Part shown: positions 1 through 7,377 of the stretch, one piece after another
Layout of the letters: each line of letters begins with the position of its first letter
How positions within the stretch are numbered: position 1 is the stretch's first letter
Assembly (NCBI RefSeq): GCF_014644295.1
Contig: NZ_BMKK01000004.1
Location: 523,899 to 587,898, forward strand
DNA: 64,000 nt
DNA from: Emticicia aquatilis
Lineage (GTDB): Bacteria; Bacteroidota; Bacteroidia; Cytophagales; Spirosomataceae
Direction: 5' to 3'
The notes under the pieces: generated by a model
What the model saw: only the letters and a program-made list of their open reading frames with translations
Told to the model about the DNA's origin: nothing
The model's database searches: none
Position numbers and translations under genes: made by a program

Positions 1-585
1 GCTTTCTATACAATTATCAGGCATCACAGGCTGAAAAATCCCATCAGGTAATTGCGGTAAACCATCACGATTGCCTGCAATTCCTGCAAAACGCTCCACA
101 TGGTCATACCAAGGTGCAATATCTTTATATCTAATCGGCCAATCAACCCCAACACCTTCTTTGGCATTTGCCTCAAAATCTATGTCTGAAAATCTAAACG
201 AGTATCTTCCCCACATCAGCGAACGTCCACCTACATGATAGCCACGAATCCAATCAAAAGGTTTGTCTTCTATGTATGGGTTTTCCAAATCATTCACAAA
301 ATGATGAGCCGTAGCTTCGGTTATCGTAAAACCCGTGCGGTTCTGCACTGGATATTTTTCTAACTCTTTCTCTGGCATCTTCAAATTATGATGCGGAAAT
401 TCCCACGGAGCAGTCATGGCGGTATGATAATCTTTCACGTGTTCAATCATTCGGCCACGCTCAAGCATCAAAACTTTGAGTCCTTTCTCTGATAATTCTT
501 TTGCCGACCATCCTCCCGAAATTCCCGAACCTACCACAATGGCATCATAGGTCATTTGTTCTTTTGCTTTTCCTTGAATATTCAT
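1..585 (-). CDS. GMC-family oxidoreductase, N-terminal part (runs off the left edge)
   Basis: The reverse strand is open from an ATG at 585 to the window edge, giving 195 residues without a stop. The start reads MNIQGKAKEQMTYDAIVVGSG and continues with a GSGISGGWSAKELSEKG dinucleotide-binding loop at about residues 19-35 followed by an acidic LERG end, the FAD-binding beta-alpha-beta unit of glucose-methanol-choline oxidoreductases. A later GGRSLMWGRYSFRFSD stretch (about 117-132) matches the family's second FAD contact region. Substrate is unknown; relatives oxidise sugars, polyols or sterols with FAD. An alternative start is the ATG at 555. The gene is divergent from the methyltransferase at 885. 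No gluconate-2-dehydrogenase subunit 3 gene, a frequent partner, lies upstream. The C-terminal catalytic His region lies outside the window. Confidence 0.85.
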   Translation of the reverse strand, partial: MNIQGKAKEQMTYDAIVVGSGISGGWSAKELSEKGLKVLMLERGRMIEHVKDYHTAMTAPWEFPHHNLKMPEKELEKYPVQNRTGFTITEATAHHFVNDLENPYIEDKPFDWIRGYHVGGRSLMWGRYSFRFSDIDFEANAKEGVGVDWPIRYKDIAPWYDHVERFAGIAGNRDGLPQLPDGIFQPVMPDNCIES

Positions 586-884
586 TTTCAGTCGTTAGTT
601 TGTTGCACTGCTCCGATAATATTATCCGTGAATATACGAATATATCATTTCGACTCAAAAACTTTTTCAGGGCTTCGTATTAAACTTAAAAATCAAGTAA
701 AAACCCCTATTGATTGTAGTAGTTTAACTCTATGTAGCTTCACCAGAAGCCCCTAATTTTGTAATCACTTAACAGCCATGAAATAAGTAAGTACCAAAAG
801 TCGGCTCTTCGGAGTCGGCTTTTACTTCCTCAAATCAAAAAACATAGAAAACTAATATCAAAACACAAAATTTACGAAAAAGCA
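586..884. other. Divergent intergenic region with a possible promoter and a UUCG hairpin
   Basis: This 299-base gap separates the minus-strand oxidoreductase from the plus-strand methyltransferase. It holds a TAATTTTG box at 754-761, which fits the Bacteroidota -7 element but has no TTG at the right distance, and a stable hairpin at 796-823. No open reading frame in it has a recognisable product. Confidence 0.5.
796..826 (+). terminator. Hairpin with UUCG tetraloop and short U-tract
   Basis: Arms 796-807 and 812-823 pair over 12 positions with two G-U pairs and close on a TTCG loop, followed by TTTT then AC. It looks like a weak intrinsic terminator, yet it lies between divergent genes where no upstream plus-strand gene needs one. 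It may be an attenuator in the leader of the methyltransferase gene or the end of a short RNA starting near 768. Confidence 0.45.
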
Positions 885-1577
885 ATGGAAGCATCATTTT
901 GGATTAAGTCATGGGAACTCGGCGGATTTTACACCTCTTTTCACCGAAAAGACATTCACCCTTATGTGTTAGAGTACATGACGCCCGAAGAAATTGAAAA
1001 CAAGAATATACTCGTACCCCTCTGCGGAAAGACTGTAGATATGCTTTATCTGGCACAATATGCCAATAAAGTTATTGGCGTCGAATTAGTCGAAGAAGCT
1101 ATCTTACAGTTTTTCAGCGAAAATAACCTTTCTTTTCAAAAACTCGACGATGAAACCTTCATTTCAGGCAATATTATCTTGCTCAAGAAAGATTTCATGT
1201 CGCTCAGCAATCAAGAAATTGGCAAAATTGATTGGATTTATGACCGTGCCTCTTTGGTTGCTTTACCACTCGAAATGAGAAAAGATTACCTCAAAGCAAT
1301 CGACCGCCTATCAGATATTGGCACCAAACAATTAATCATTACGCTCGAATATTTCCCACTGATAAATTCAGCACCGTTCAATATTCCTGCCGAAGAAGTG
1401 AATGATTATTACGGAGAAGGTCATATTGTTCACCACGTTGAAAGTCCGAACTTGCCTAATCACGGTATGGTTCGTAAATGGAATTTAGAATATCTCATTG
1501 AGCATGGTTTCGTCACGACCAAGTATGCGAATGGTTTGATATTGAAAGATAAAAAGTTAGAAAATTCATTAGTTTAG
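885..1577 (+). CDS. TPMT-family SAM-dependent methyltransferase
   Basis: The 230-residue product opens with FWIKSWELGGFYTSFHR and has LVPLCGKTVDMLYLAQ at about residues 44-59 followed by VIGVELVEEAILQFF, the hallmark SAM-binding segment of thiopurine S-methyltransferase family proteins (Pfam TPMT). A DWIYDRASLVALP segment near 112-124 corresponds to the conserved aspartate region after strand 4. Bacterial members methylate thiopurines, selenium or tellurium compounds, or thiocyanate-like anions; the natural substrate here cannot be assigned. Length fits the family (about 200-240 residues). A strong terminator follows at 1596-1632, so it is probably monocistronic. Confidence 0.85.
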   Translation: MEASFWIKSWELGGFYTSFHRKDIHPYVLEYMTPEEIENKNILVPLCGKTVDMLYLAQYANKVIGVELVEEAILQFFSENNLSFQKLDDETFISGNIILLKKDFMSLSNQEIGKIDWIYDRASLVALPLEMRKDYLKAIDRLSDIGTKQLIITLEYFPLINSAPFNIPAEEVNDYYGEGHIVHHVESPNLPNHGMVRKWNLEYLIEHGFVTTKYANGLILKDKKLENSLV

Positions 1578-1595
1578 GTTTAGTTAAAAAAACGC

Positions 1596-1632
1596 ATAGC
1601 ACACCTCTATTTTAGGGAGTGTGCTATTTTTG
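1596..1632 (+). terminator. Intrinsic terminator after the TPMT-like gene
   Basis: Arms ATAGCACAC (1596-1604) and GTGTGCTAT (1619-1627) are perfectly complementary and are followed by TTTTTG. It overlaps a possible GTG start at 1621 for the next frame, which is one reason to place the start of rlmF at 1675 instead. Confidence 0.85.
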
Positions 1633-1674
1633 TTTCTGCAAATTATAGCCGTACTTTGTCAAAAAAATGAGTGT

Positions 1675-2619
1675 ATGTTCGGAAAAGAAAAGCAAAAAGA
1701 GCAAAAACCAAAAGATTCGACCGAAAAATCTGGGCTTCACCCTCGAAACCCACATCGTTTTCGTTATGATTTTAAGGCACTAATTGCCTCTTGCCCAGAT
1801 TTAGAAAAATTTGTTAGCCTCAATAAATTTGGCGATGAAAGTATTGATTTTGCCAATCCTGATGCCGTAAAAATGCTCAATCGTGCCATTTTAAAGCATT
1901 TTTATCAAATTTCGCTTTGGGATATTCCACGAAACTACCTTTGTCCACCCATTCCTGGGCGTGCTGATTATATTCATTATATAGCAGATTTACTGGCCGA
2001 TGAAAACCAAAAACAAATTCCAACCGGTAAGAAAATCAAGATTTTAGATATTGGAGTAGGTGCCAATTGCGTTTACCCAATCATTGGCTCGCAAGCCTAC
2101 GGTTGGGATTTTGTCGGCACTGATATTGACCCGATTGCCATCAAATCTGCCCAAAATATTATCAAAAGTAATAGTGTTCTAAGCGATAAAATTGAGTGTA
2201 GATTGCAGGCATCGAGTAAACAAATTTTTACTGATGTCATAAAACCCAACGAGTTTTTTGATGTTTCAATCTGTAATCCGCCATTCCATGCATCAGCTGA
2301 AGAAGCCGCAACGGGAAGCCAGCGAAAGAATAAAAACTTAGGATTGAAAGACAAAAACAAACTCAATTTTGGTGGTCAGAATGCCGAGCTTTGGTGTGAA
2401 GGTGGCGAAGAAGCATTTGTCAGAAATATGATTTTTGAAAGTAAAGAAATAGGCCAACAAATTAGGTGGTTTACGAGCCTTATCGCAAAAAAAGAACATT
2501 TACCGAGTATTTACTATTACCTTAAAAAAGTTAATGCCGTTGAAGTAAAAACCATCAACATGGCACAAGGGCAAAAAATTAGCAGAATTGTGGCTTGGAC
2601 ATTTAAAACTGAACGCTAA
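1675..2619 (+). CDS. rlmF: 23S rRNA (adenine(1618)-N(6))-methyltransferase RlmF
   Basis: From the ATG at 1675 the product has 314 residues. HPRNPHRFRYDF (about 22-33), an ILDIGVGANC SAM-binding motif (123-132), FVGTDIDPIAI (147-156) and the catalytic ICNPPFHAS (199-207) match the RlmF/METTL16-like family that methylates A1618 of 23S rRNA at N6. NPPF is the signature of amino-group N6-adenine methyltransferases. The frame is open upstream to a GTG at 1621, but that sits in the preceding terminator and would add a non-conserved hydrophobic leader. A terminator at 2644-2669 follows. Confidence 0.93.
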   Translation: MFGKEKQKEQKPKDSTEKSGLHPRNPHRFRYDFKALIASCPDLEKFVSLNKFGDESIDFANPDAVKMLNRAILKHFYQISLWDIPRNYLCPPIPGRADYIHYIADLLADENQKQIPTGKKIKILDIGVGANCVYPIIGSQAYGWDFVGTDIDPIAIKSAQNIIKSNSVLSDKIECRLQASSKQIFTDVIKPNEFFDVSICNPPFHASAEEAATGSQRKNKNLGLKDKNKLNFGGQNAELWCEGGEEAFVRNMIFESKEIGQQIRWFTSLIAKKEHLPSIYYYLKKVNAVEVKTINMAQGQKISRIVAWTFKTER

Positions 2620-2643
2620 AGGGTATCTTCGCTTTGAAAACAG

Positions 2644-2669
2644 GAGAAACTTACGATTTCTCTTTTTTT
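2644..2669 (+). terminator. Intrinsic terminator after rlmF
   Basis: GAGAAA (2644-2649) pairs with TTTCTC (2657-2662) across a seven-base loop, followed by seven T. The stem is short but the U-tract is long. Confidence 0.7.
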
Positions 2670-2679
2670 AATAAACTAC

Positions 2680-2699
2680 ATATCGTAATATTGCAATAT
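2680..2699. promoter_or_regulatory. ArsR operator (20-bp imperfect dyad)
   Basis: The 20 bases 2680-2699 read ATATCGTAATATTGCAATAT and match their own reverse complement at 16 positions; the inner 12 bases (2688-2699) are a perfect palindrome. It ends 16 bases before the ArsR start codon. Size, symmetry and place are those of SmtB/ArsR-family operators, so autorepression of the arsR-DUF6428-arsC unit is expected. Confidence 0.7.
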
Positions 2700-2715
2700 A
2701 AAAATATACTTTCAA

Positions 2716-3036
2716 ATGGGGCTTACAAAAACCGACCTTTTCACCGAAAATCAAAATGAGGTAGCAATGCTTGCAAAGGCTATCGCTCACCCAGCTCGTG
2801 TAGCAATAATTGAATATTTATTGAAAGTAAATGCTTGTATCTGCAATGATATTGTCAATGAACTTCCATTGGCACAACCAACCATATCGCAGCATTTGAA
2901 AGAATTAAAAAACGCAGGAATTATCAAAGGCAATATCGAAGGAAATGCCATTTGCTACTGCATCAATGAGCCAGTTTTTAGTAAAATCAAAGGCCTATTC
3001 GGTCCAATGCAGCCTATCCAAAATACTTGTTGTTAA
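2716..3036 (+). CDS. arsR: ArsR-family metalloid-sensing repressor
   Basis: This 106-residue winged-helix protein has the SmtB/ArsR core: LAKAIAHPARVAIIEYLL (19-36), then PTISQHLKELKNAGII (55-70) as recognition helix and GNIEGNAICYCI as the wing. The cysteine pair C41/C43 in NACICNDIV lies just before or in the DNA-binding helix, where classic arsenite sensors place their ligands; further cysteines are at 80, 82, 105 and 106. It is followed within 22 bases by a DUF6428 gene and then an arsenate reductase, which supports As(III) or Sb(III) as inducer. A palindromic operator precedes it. Confidence 0.88.
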   Translation: MGLTKTDLFTENQNEVAMLAKAIAHPARVAIIEYLLKVNACICNDIVNELPLAQPTISQHLKELKNAGIIKGNIEGNAICYCINEPVFSKIKGLFGPMQPIQNTCC

Positions 3037-3058
3037 TCAAACTTAAATCTCAAATACA

Positions 3059-3529
3059 ATGAAACTTTCAGAAGTAAAATCACTTCTCCCAACACTTGAC
3101 AGTGTAAATTTTGAACTCGAAAATGGCACTCAAGTTCCCGAACACTTCCATGTAACCGAAGTTGGAGTCATCACAAAGCATTTTATTGATTGTGGCGGAA
3201 CCGTTCGCAATGAAAAAGTAGCAAACTTCCAACTATGGAATGCTACCGATACCGAACACCGCTTAAAACCAAAGAAATTACTTGATATTATTGCACTTTC
3301 AGAGAAAGTTTTGGGTATAGAAGACCTCGAAATCGAAGTAGAATACCAAGCCGAAACCATAGGAAAATACGAACTGGGCTTTAATGGTAAAGACTTCATG
3401 CTTTTGAGCAAACAAACCGCTTGTTTGGCACAAGACTCGTGCGGTATTCCTGCCGAAAAATTAAAAGTAAACCTTTCGCAAGTAGCGGCAGCGAGTGCTT
3501 GCTGCACACCAGGTGGTGGATGTTGCTAA
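3059..3529 (+). CDS. DUF6428 family protein of the arsenic module
   Basis: The 156-residue protein begins MKLSEVKSLLPTLDSVNFEL and contains PEHFHVTEVGVITKHFIDCGG (about 27-47), features of DUF6428 proteins, which recur between arsR and arsC in Bacteroidota. It is predicted cytosolic, without a signal peptide or membrane segment. The tail ACCTPGGGCC carries four cysteines and could bind a soft metal or metalloid. Biochemical function is unknown. It lies 22 bases after arsR and 40 bases before arsC, so the three are probably one transcript. Confidence 0.75.
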   Translation: MKLSEVKSLLPTLDSVNFELENGTQVPEHFHVTEVGVITKHFIDCGGTVRNEKVANFQLWNATDTEHRLKPKKLLDIIALSEKVLGIEDLEIEVEYQAETIGKYELGFNGKDFMLLSKQTACLAQDSCGIPAEKLKVNLSQVAAASACCTPGGGCC

Positions 3530-3569
3530 AATTATTAATCAACTAATAATCAATTCTTTAAAAATAACA

Positions 3570-3989
3570 ATGACAAATATTTTAGTCTTGTGTACGGGTA
3601 ATAGTTGTCGGAGCCAGATTGCACATGCGTATCTCGAACATTTCACAGATGCACAAAAAGTAAAAGTGTATAGTGCGGGTATTACAACTCACGGAGTTAA
3701 TCCAAGAGCCATTGAAACCATGAGAAAAGATGGAATTGATATTTCAAAACACACCTCAAATAATGTAGTCGAATATGAAAATATTGATTTTGAATATGTA
3801 TTAACTGTCTGCGATAACGCCAACGAACATTGTCCTATTTGGGTAGGTAGAGCCAATAAGTTTCACCATAATTTTCCAGACCCACCCAAATTTGTGGGAA
3901 CAGAAGATGAAATCGTAGCCGAATTTGCACGAGTTAGAGATATGATTAAAGAATATGTCCGAGATTTCGTAACTACACATCAGCTTTAA
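3570..3989 (+). CDS. arsC: Arsenate reductase, thioredoxin-coupled low-molecular-weight phosphatase type
   Basis: From the ATG at 3570 the 139-residue protein starts MTNILVLCTGNSCRSQIA, giving the CX5R phosphatase loop C8...R14. C81 and C88 in LTVCDNANEHCPI match the relay cysteines of the pI258-type ArsC (Cys82/Cys89), and D104 in HNFPDPPKF is the general acid. All residues needed to reduce arsenate to arsenite with thioredoxin are present. The longer open frame from 3495 overlaps the end of the DUF6428 gene and adds nothing family-like, so 3570 is preferred. No arsenite exporter gene (arsB, acr3) follows. Confidence 0.9.
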   Translation: MTNILVLCTGNSCRSQIAHAYLEHFTDAQKVKVYSAGITTHGVNPRAIETMRKDGIDISKHTSNNVVEYENIDFEYVLTVCDNANEHCPIWVGRANKFHHNFPDPPKFVGTEDEIVAEFARVRDMIKEYVRDFVTTHQL

Positions 3990-4088
3990 AAAATATTTTT
4001 ATAAATTTTTCAAGAAAACTTTACAAGTAATTATTTTTTTTATACTTTAGTCACAGCAAATACAACAAACGAAATTTTTATTCGTTGA

Positions 4089-4120
4089 TTGGGATTTACG
4101 ATTAAGATTTATTAACTTTG
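4089..4120 (+). promoter_or_regulatory. Promoter of rplS
   Basis: TTG at 4089-4091 and TAACTTTG at 4113-4120 are separated by 21 bases, matching the Bacteroidota housekeeping promoter. Transcription would start near 4127, giving a leader of about 80 bases. Confidence 0.65.
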
Positions 4121-4127
4121 CAGTCCG

Positions 4128-4209
4128 ATTAGGAGAATGCTGGGCTTTGTACGGTTCAGCCGCTTCACTAACCGTATAAACATTTGATAATCAAGTAAAT
4201 AACAAAACA
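4128..4209 (+). ncRNA. Candidate L19 ribosomal-protein leader (autoregulatory mRNA structure)
   Basis: The leader contains a hairpin with arms TACGGTT (4150-4156) and AACCGTA (4170-4176). The GCTG at 4139-4142 can pair with CAGC at 4157-4160 in its loop, forming a possible pseudoknot, and the start codon follows 33 bases later. Compact leaders that bind the encoded protein are known for rplS in other bacteria. No covariance model was run, so assignment to a named Rfam family is not claimed. Confidence 0.5.
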
Positions 4210-4566
4210 ATGGATTTGATTAAGTTAGTCGAAGCAGAATTTGCTGGCAAGAGACAAACACAACCTGAATTTAAGGCTGGTGATACAATTAGCGTTCACG
4301 TTAAAATTGTTGAAGGAAATAAAGAGCGTATTCAGGTTTATACTGGTACTGTAATTCAACGTCGTAACGTTGGTACAAACGGAGAATCTTTTACTGTACG
4401 TAAAATCTCTAATGGTGTAGGTGTAGAGCGTATTTTCCCTGTTCTTTCACCAAGCGTTGATAAAATCGAAGTAGTGCGTTACGGTAAAGTACGTCGTGCA
4501 AGATTGTTCTACTTACGTGGAAAACAAGGTAAAGCTGCACGTATCAAAGAATTAAAGAAAAACTAA
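4210..4566 (+). CDS. rplS: 50S ribosomal protein L19
   Basis: The 118-residue protein has [30 protein letters not shown] SH3-like sequence from about 24 to 49, [29 protein letters not shown] (61-90) and a basic [19 protein letters not shown] (95-113) tail, all diagnostic of bL19. It stands alone with its own promoter, a structured leader and a terminator at 4670, rather than in the rpsP-rimM-trmD-rplS operon of many other bacteria. Confidence 0.97.
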   Translation: MDLIKLVEAEFAGKRQTQPEFKAGDTISVHVKIVEGNKERIQVYTGTVIQRRNVGTNGESFTVRKISNGVGVERIFPVLSPSVDKIEVVRYGKVRRARLFYLRGKQGKAARIKELKKN

Positions 4567-4669
4567 GAAAACATTTTGAAAAAAAAGTTATACAAAAATC
4601 TAACTTTTTCACTTCAAAATTGTCTAAAGATAAAAGTAATAGCTTTTTCATAATTTTGTGTAGGAAAAG

Positions 4670-4695
4670 GCCGCCCCATTGGAGCGGCTTTTTTT
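4670..4695 (+). terminator. Intrinsic terminator of rplS
   Basis: Arms at 4670-4677 and 4681-4688 pair as GCCGC-CC with GG-GCGGC (one mismatch), followed by seven T (4689-4695). Confidence 0.85.
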
Positions 4696-4765
4696 ATATC
4701 CGTTAGGCAAACTTGTAAACTAAATTGTATCGAATATTTGTTATTCAATAACAGTAGCGATTTCT

Positions 4766-4812
4766 AAGGAAGACTTCGCTTTGAGTGAATGTCGCCCAGC
4801 GAAGTCTTCCTT
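4766..4812. repeat. Perfect 15-bp inverted repeat in front of dapF
   Basis: AAGGAAGACTTCGCT at 4766-4780 is the exact reverse complement of 4798-4812, with a 17-base loop. The right arm ends 14 bases before the dapF start codon. There is no U-tract, so this is not an obvious terminator; it would fold into a strong leader hairpin close to the ribosome binding region or may be a copy of a dispersed palindromic repeat. Confidence 0.75.
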
Positions 4813-4826
4813 TAATTTAAGATAAT

Positions 4827-5591
4827 ATGAACAACATAAAATTCTATAAATATCAAGGTACAGGCAACGACTTCGTGATGATTGATAATCGTGAAGGCAA
4901 TTTCCCAGCAAGCCAAGAATACATTGAACATCTTTGCCACCGCCGTTTCGGAATTGGTGCTGATGGCTTAATTTTATTGCAAAATGATGCCAACTATGAT
5001 TTCCGAATGGTTTATTATAATGCCGATGGCCGTGAGGGAAGTATGTGTGGCAATGGAGGCCGATGTACCGTTCGTTTTGCCGAAGATTTAGGTATCTTCA
5101 AAGAAAACACTAAATTCATAGCCGTTGACGGTGAGCATACTGCTCAAGCTGATAGCAAAGTAATTTCGTTAAAAATGGGCGAAGTTCACAGCCTTGAACG
5201 TCATGCCGACTATGATTTTATGAATACTGGCTCGCCACATTACGTAGCTTATGTCAATGATATTGAGAAATTTGATGTTTATGCCGAAGGGAAAAAAATC
5301 AGATATTCTGATGAATGGATGGCACGAGGTGGCACAAACGTAAATTTTGTAGAAATCTTAAATGATGATACCATTTACGTACGTACTTATGAGCGTGGAG
5401 TAGAAGACGAAACGTATTCATGTGGAACTGGTGTCACGGCTTCTGCCCTATCGGCGTACTTGCTTCAGGGTATGAAAAGTCCAATAAAAGTTATTACCAA
5501 AGGTGGAAATCTCCAAGTTTCATTCAACGAAGACTTCTCCGATATTCACCTTATTGGCCCTGCTATTAAGGTTTTTGATGGTATTCTTTGA
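4827..5591 (+). CDS. dapF: Diaminopimelate epimerase
   Basis: The 254-residue enzyme interconverts LL- and meso-diaminopimelate for lysine and peptidoglycan synthesis in the cytosol. The N-terminal YQGTGNDFVMIDNR (9-22), NADGREGSMCGNGGRC (65-80) with catalytic C74, and GVEDETYSCGTGVTA (191-205) with catalytic C199 are all intact. Length is slightly under the usual 270. A very stable terminator follows at 5615-5654, so it is probably monocistronic. Confidence 0.97.
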   Translation: MNNIKFYKYQGTGNDFVMIDNREGNFPASQEYIEHLCHRRFGIGADGLILLQNDANYDFRMVYYNADGREGSMCGNGGRCTVRFAEDLGIFKENTKFIAVDGEHTAQADSKVISLKMGEVHSLERHADYDFMNTGSPHYVAYVNDIEKFDVYAEGKKIRYSDEWMARGGTNVNFVEILNDDTIYVRTYERGVEDETYSCGTGVTASALSAYLLQGMKSPIKVITKGGNLQVSFNEDFSDIHLIGPAIKVFDGIL

Positions 5592-5614
5592 AAGTAAACA
5601 ACATATTATCTTTT

Positions 5615-5654
5615 AGAAAAGCCTTGATTTATAAATATAAATCAAGGCTTTTCT
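5615..5654 (+). terminator. Long perfect hairpin after dapF
   Basis: An 18-bp perfect stem (5615-5632 with 5637-5654) closes a four-base loop and ends in TTTTCT. It is a strong intrinsic terminator, possibly bidirectional because the left arm begins AGAAAA. Confidence 0.85.
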
Positions 5655-5743
5655 ATTTCTCCTAAAACATTTACTACAAAAACATTGCATAATCAGTCGG
5701 GAGTGCATAATTTCGACAACCTAACTTAAAAAACGAAAATACA

Positions 5744-7291
5744 ATGACTGAATTTGTTTTAGCAATTGAATGGGAAGGCTTCGAAAAAGATAAATACGTA
5801 CACACAGTTTTAGAAGATAATATTTTACCGCCATATATTGCTCAATGCCGTTGGTTTGCGGGAAAGGCTCGCCAAATCAAGCAATTAAAAGTTAAAGATG
5901 CCGTTCACTTCGATGAATTTATTTTCATGACATTTGAATCTAAATACGAAGAAGGCGACAGCGAATTATATCTTTTACCACTATCATTTGTTGAAGAAGG
6001 TACTCAAGAAATACCCGCAAAAGGTATTTTGAGCAAAGCCAGTATGGATGAGAAAATCGGCTATTTAGTGGATGCTATTTATGATGTAAACTTTCGAAAT
6101 GCTTTATTTTCTAGCGTTTATCATAAACAAACATACAAACAGAGCAATAACGATAACCTCGTTTTCTTCAATGGAAAAGCATTTGTAGCAGAATCAGAAG
6201 TAATTGATTCCTTTTTACCAAACATTGATTCTTCTAACTCAGCTATGGTTTTCGGAGACAAGTATTTTCTCAAACTTTACCGAAAACTATTCACCGAAAC
6301 AAATCCCGAAGCCGAAATGGTTGAGTTCATTACTCAACATTCGGAGTTTAGAAATATTCCGAGATTTGCGGGTAGTATCACTTGGAAACGTGCCGATAAT
6401 GCTGAAATCACCTTTGCAGTAATGGTTGAAGTCATTAAAAGTGAAAAAGACGATTGGAGCATGACGGGCGATTATCTGAATGATTTTTTGGTGGCCTTTG
6501 TAGATGGTAATTTTCAAATTAAAGAATCAGTCTTTGGAAAAGTGGCACTATTGGCTCATCGAACCGCCGAAATGCACAAAGCTCTTTTTGCTCTTCGTGG
6601 TGCAGATACGTTCAATGCCGAGCCATTCGACCGTCAATATCGTAGATTTTTACATCAAAAAATGGAAAATCTACTCGAACGCAGATATAATCTATTGACA
6701 GACAATTATTTACGTCTCGATGAGCAAGCTCAAACACTGGCTTGGAAATTCATGGAATCGAAAGATTTAATTCTTGATTTTGTTGACCAAGTGCTTACTC
6801 GACCACTTTTATCATACCGTACACGTATTCATGGCGATTATCATTTGGGGCAAGTTTTGGCAACAGAAAATGACTTAGTGATTATTGATTTTGAAGGTGA
6901 ACCCGAAAGCACGATTTCGGAGCGTAAAATAAAACATTCGCCACTAAAAGATGTAGCAGGAATGATTCGCTCATACCATTATGCTGTGTCGGCTAAACTC
7001 TATAATTCGGCAGAAACAAGCGAAATCGACGAACTTCAACTACAGAGGGCAGCTGACAGATGGTATAAACTCATCAAAGATACATATCTCGAAGAATATC
7101 TTTCGGTTTTTGGAAATCCTCATCCGTTATTCAGAGATAACAACGAAATCAACTATCTTTTGCTCTTCCACTTACTCGAAAAAGCAGTTTATGAGATTGG
7201 TTACGAAGTAAATTATCGACCAAGTTGGGTAAAAATTCCACTCAAAGGTATCGCTGAAGTCTTAGCAGAAGTTGAAAAATTGAGAAGATAA
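5744..7291 (+). CDS. mak: Maltokinase (Pep2-like, N-terminal cap plus kinase fold)
   Basis: The 515-residue protein carries LPPYIAQCRWFAGKAR near residues 28-43, the signature of the maltokinase N-terminal cap, and near 361-385 the kinase-like motifs RIHGDYHLGQVL (catalytic Asp loop) and VIIDFEGEP (metal-binding DFEGEP), followed by SERKIKHSPLKDVAGMIRSYHYA. Maltokinases use ATP to make maltose 1-phosphate, the donor for GlgE alpha-glucan synthesis. In many bacteria this domain is fused to trehalose synthase TreS or sits beside glgE; here it is separate and neither partner is in the window. Confidence 0.88.
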   Translation: MTEFVLAIEWEGFEKDKYVHTVLEDNILPPYIAQCRWFAGKARQIKQLKVKDAVHFDEFIFMTFESKYEEGDSELYLLPLSFVEEGTQEIPAKGILSKASMDEKIGYLVDAIYDVNFRNALFSSVYHKQTYKQSNNDNLVFFNGKAFVAESEVIDSFLPNIDSSNSAMVFGDKYFLKLYRKLFTETNPEAEMVEFITQHSEFRNIPRFAGSITWKRADNAEITFAVMVEVIKSEKDDWSMTGDYLNDFLVAFVDGNFQIKESVFGKVALLAHRTAEMHKALFALRGADTFNAEPFDRQYRRFLHQKMENLLERRYNLLTDNYLRLDEQAQTLAWKFMESKDLILDFVDQVLTRPLLSYRTRIHGDYHLGQVLATENDLVIIDFEGEPESTISERKIKHSPLKDVAGMIRSYHYAVSAKLYNSAETSEIDELQLQRAADRWYKLIKDTYLEEYLSVFGNPHPLFRDNNEINYLLLFHLLEKAVYEIGYEVNYRPSWVKIPLKGIAEVLAEVEKLRR

Positions 7292-7377
7292 AGTCGTCCA
7301 AGGTCGATGTGGGCGACGTTCGTATAGCAGTCAATAGTTCCACAAAGTTCTTTTACTTCGTTAGATAAGTATTTTTA

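Noticed and set aside
501..756. Two overlapping short frames of 60 and 66 residues near the left edge
   Set aside because: They run over the antisense of the oxidoreductase start and the spacer, with no recognisable features.
1621..1674. GTG start giving an 18-residue hydrophobic extension to RlmF
   Set aside because: It lies in the preceding terminator; the rRNA methyltransferase is cytosolic and begins naturally at ATG 1675.
4651..4658. TAATTTTG box just before the rplS terminator
   Set aside because: The nearest TTG is 28 bases away and transcription would start inside the terminator hairpin, so it is probably chance.
7293..7317. Hairpin GTCGTCC...GGGCGAC after the maltokinase gene, considered as a terminator
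   Set aside because: There is no U-tract; it is better explained as part of the diverged 3'-end tag repeat family.
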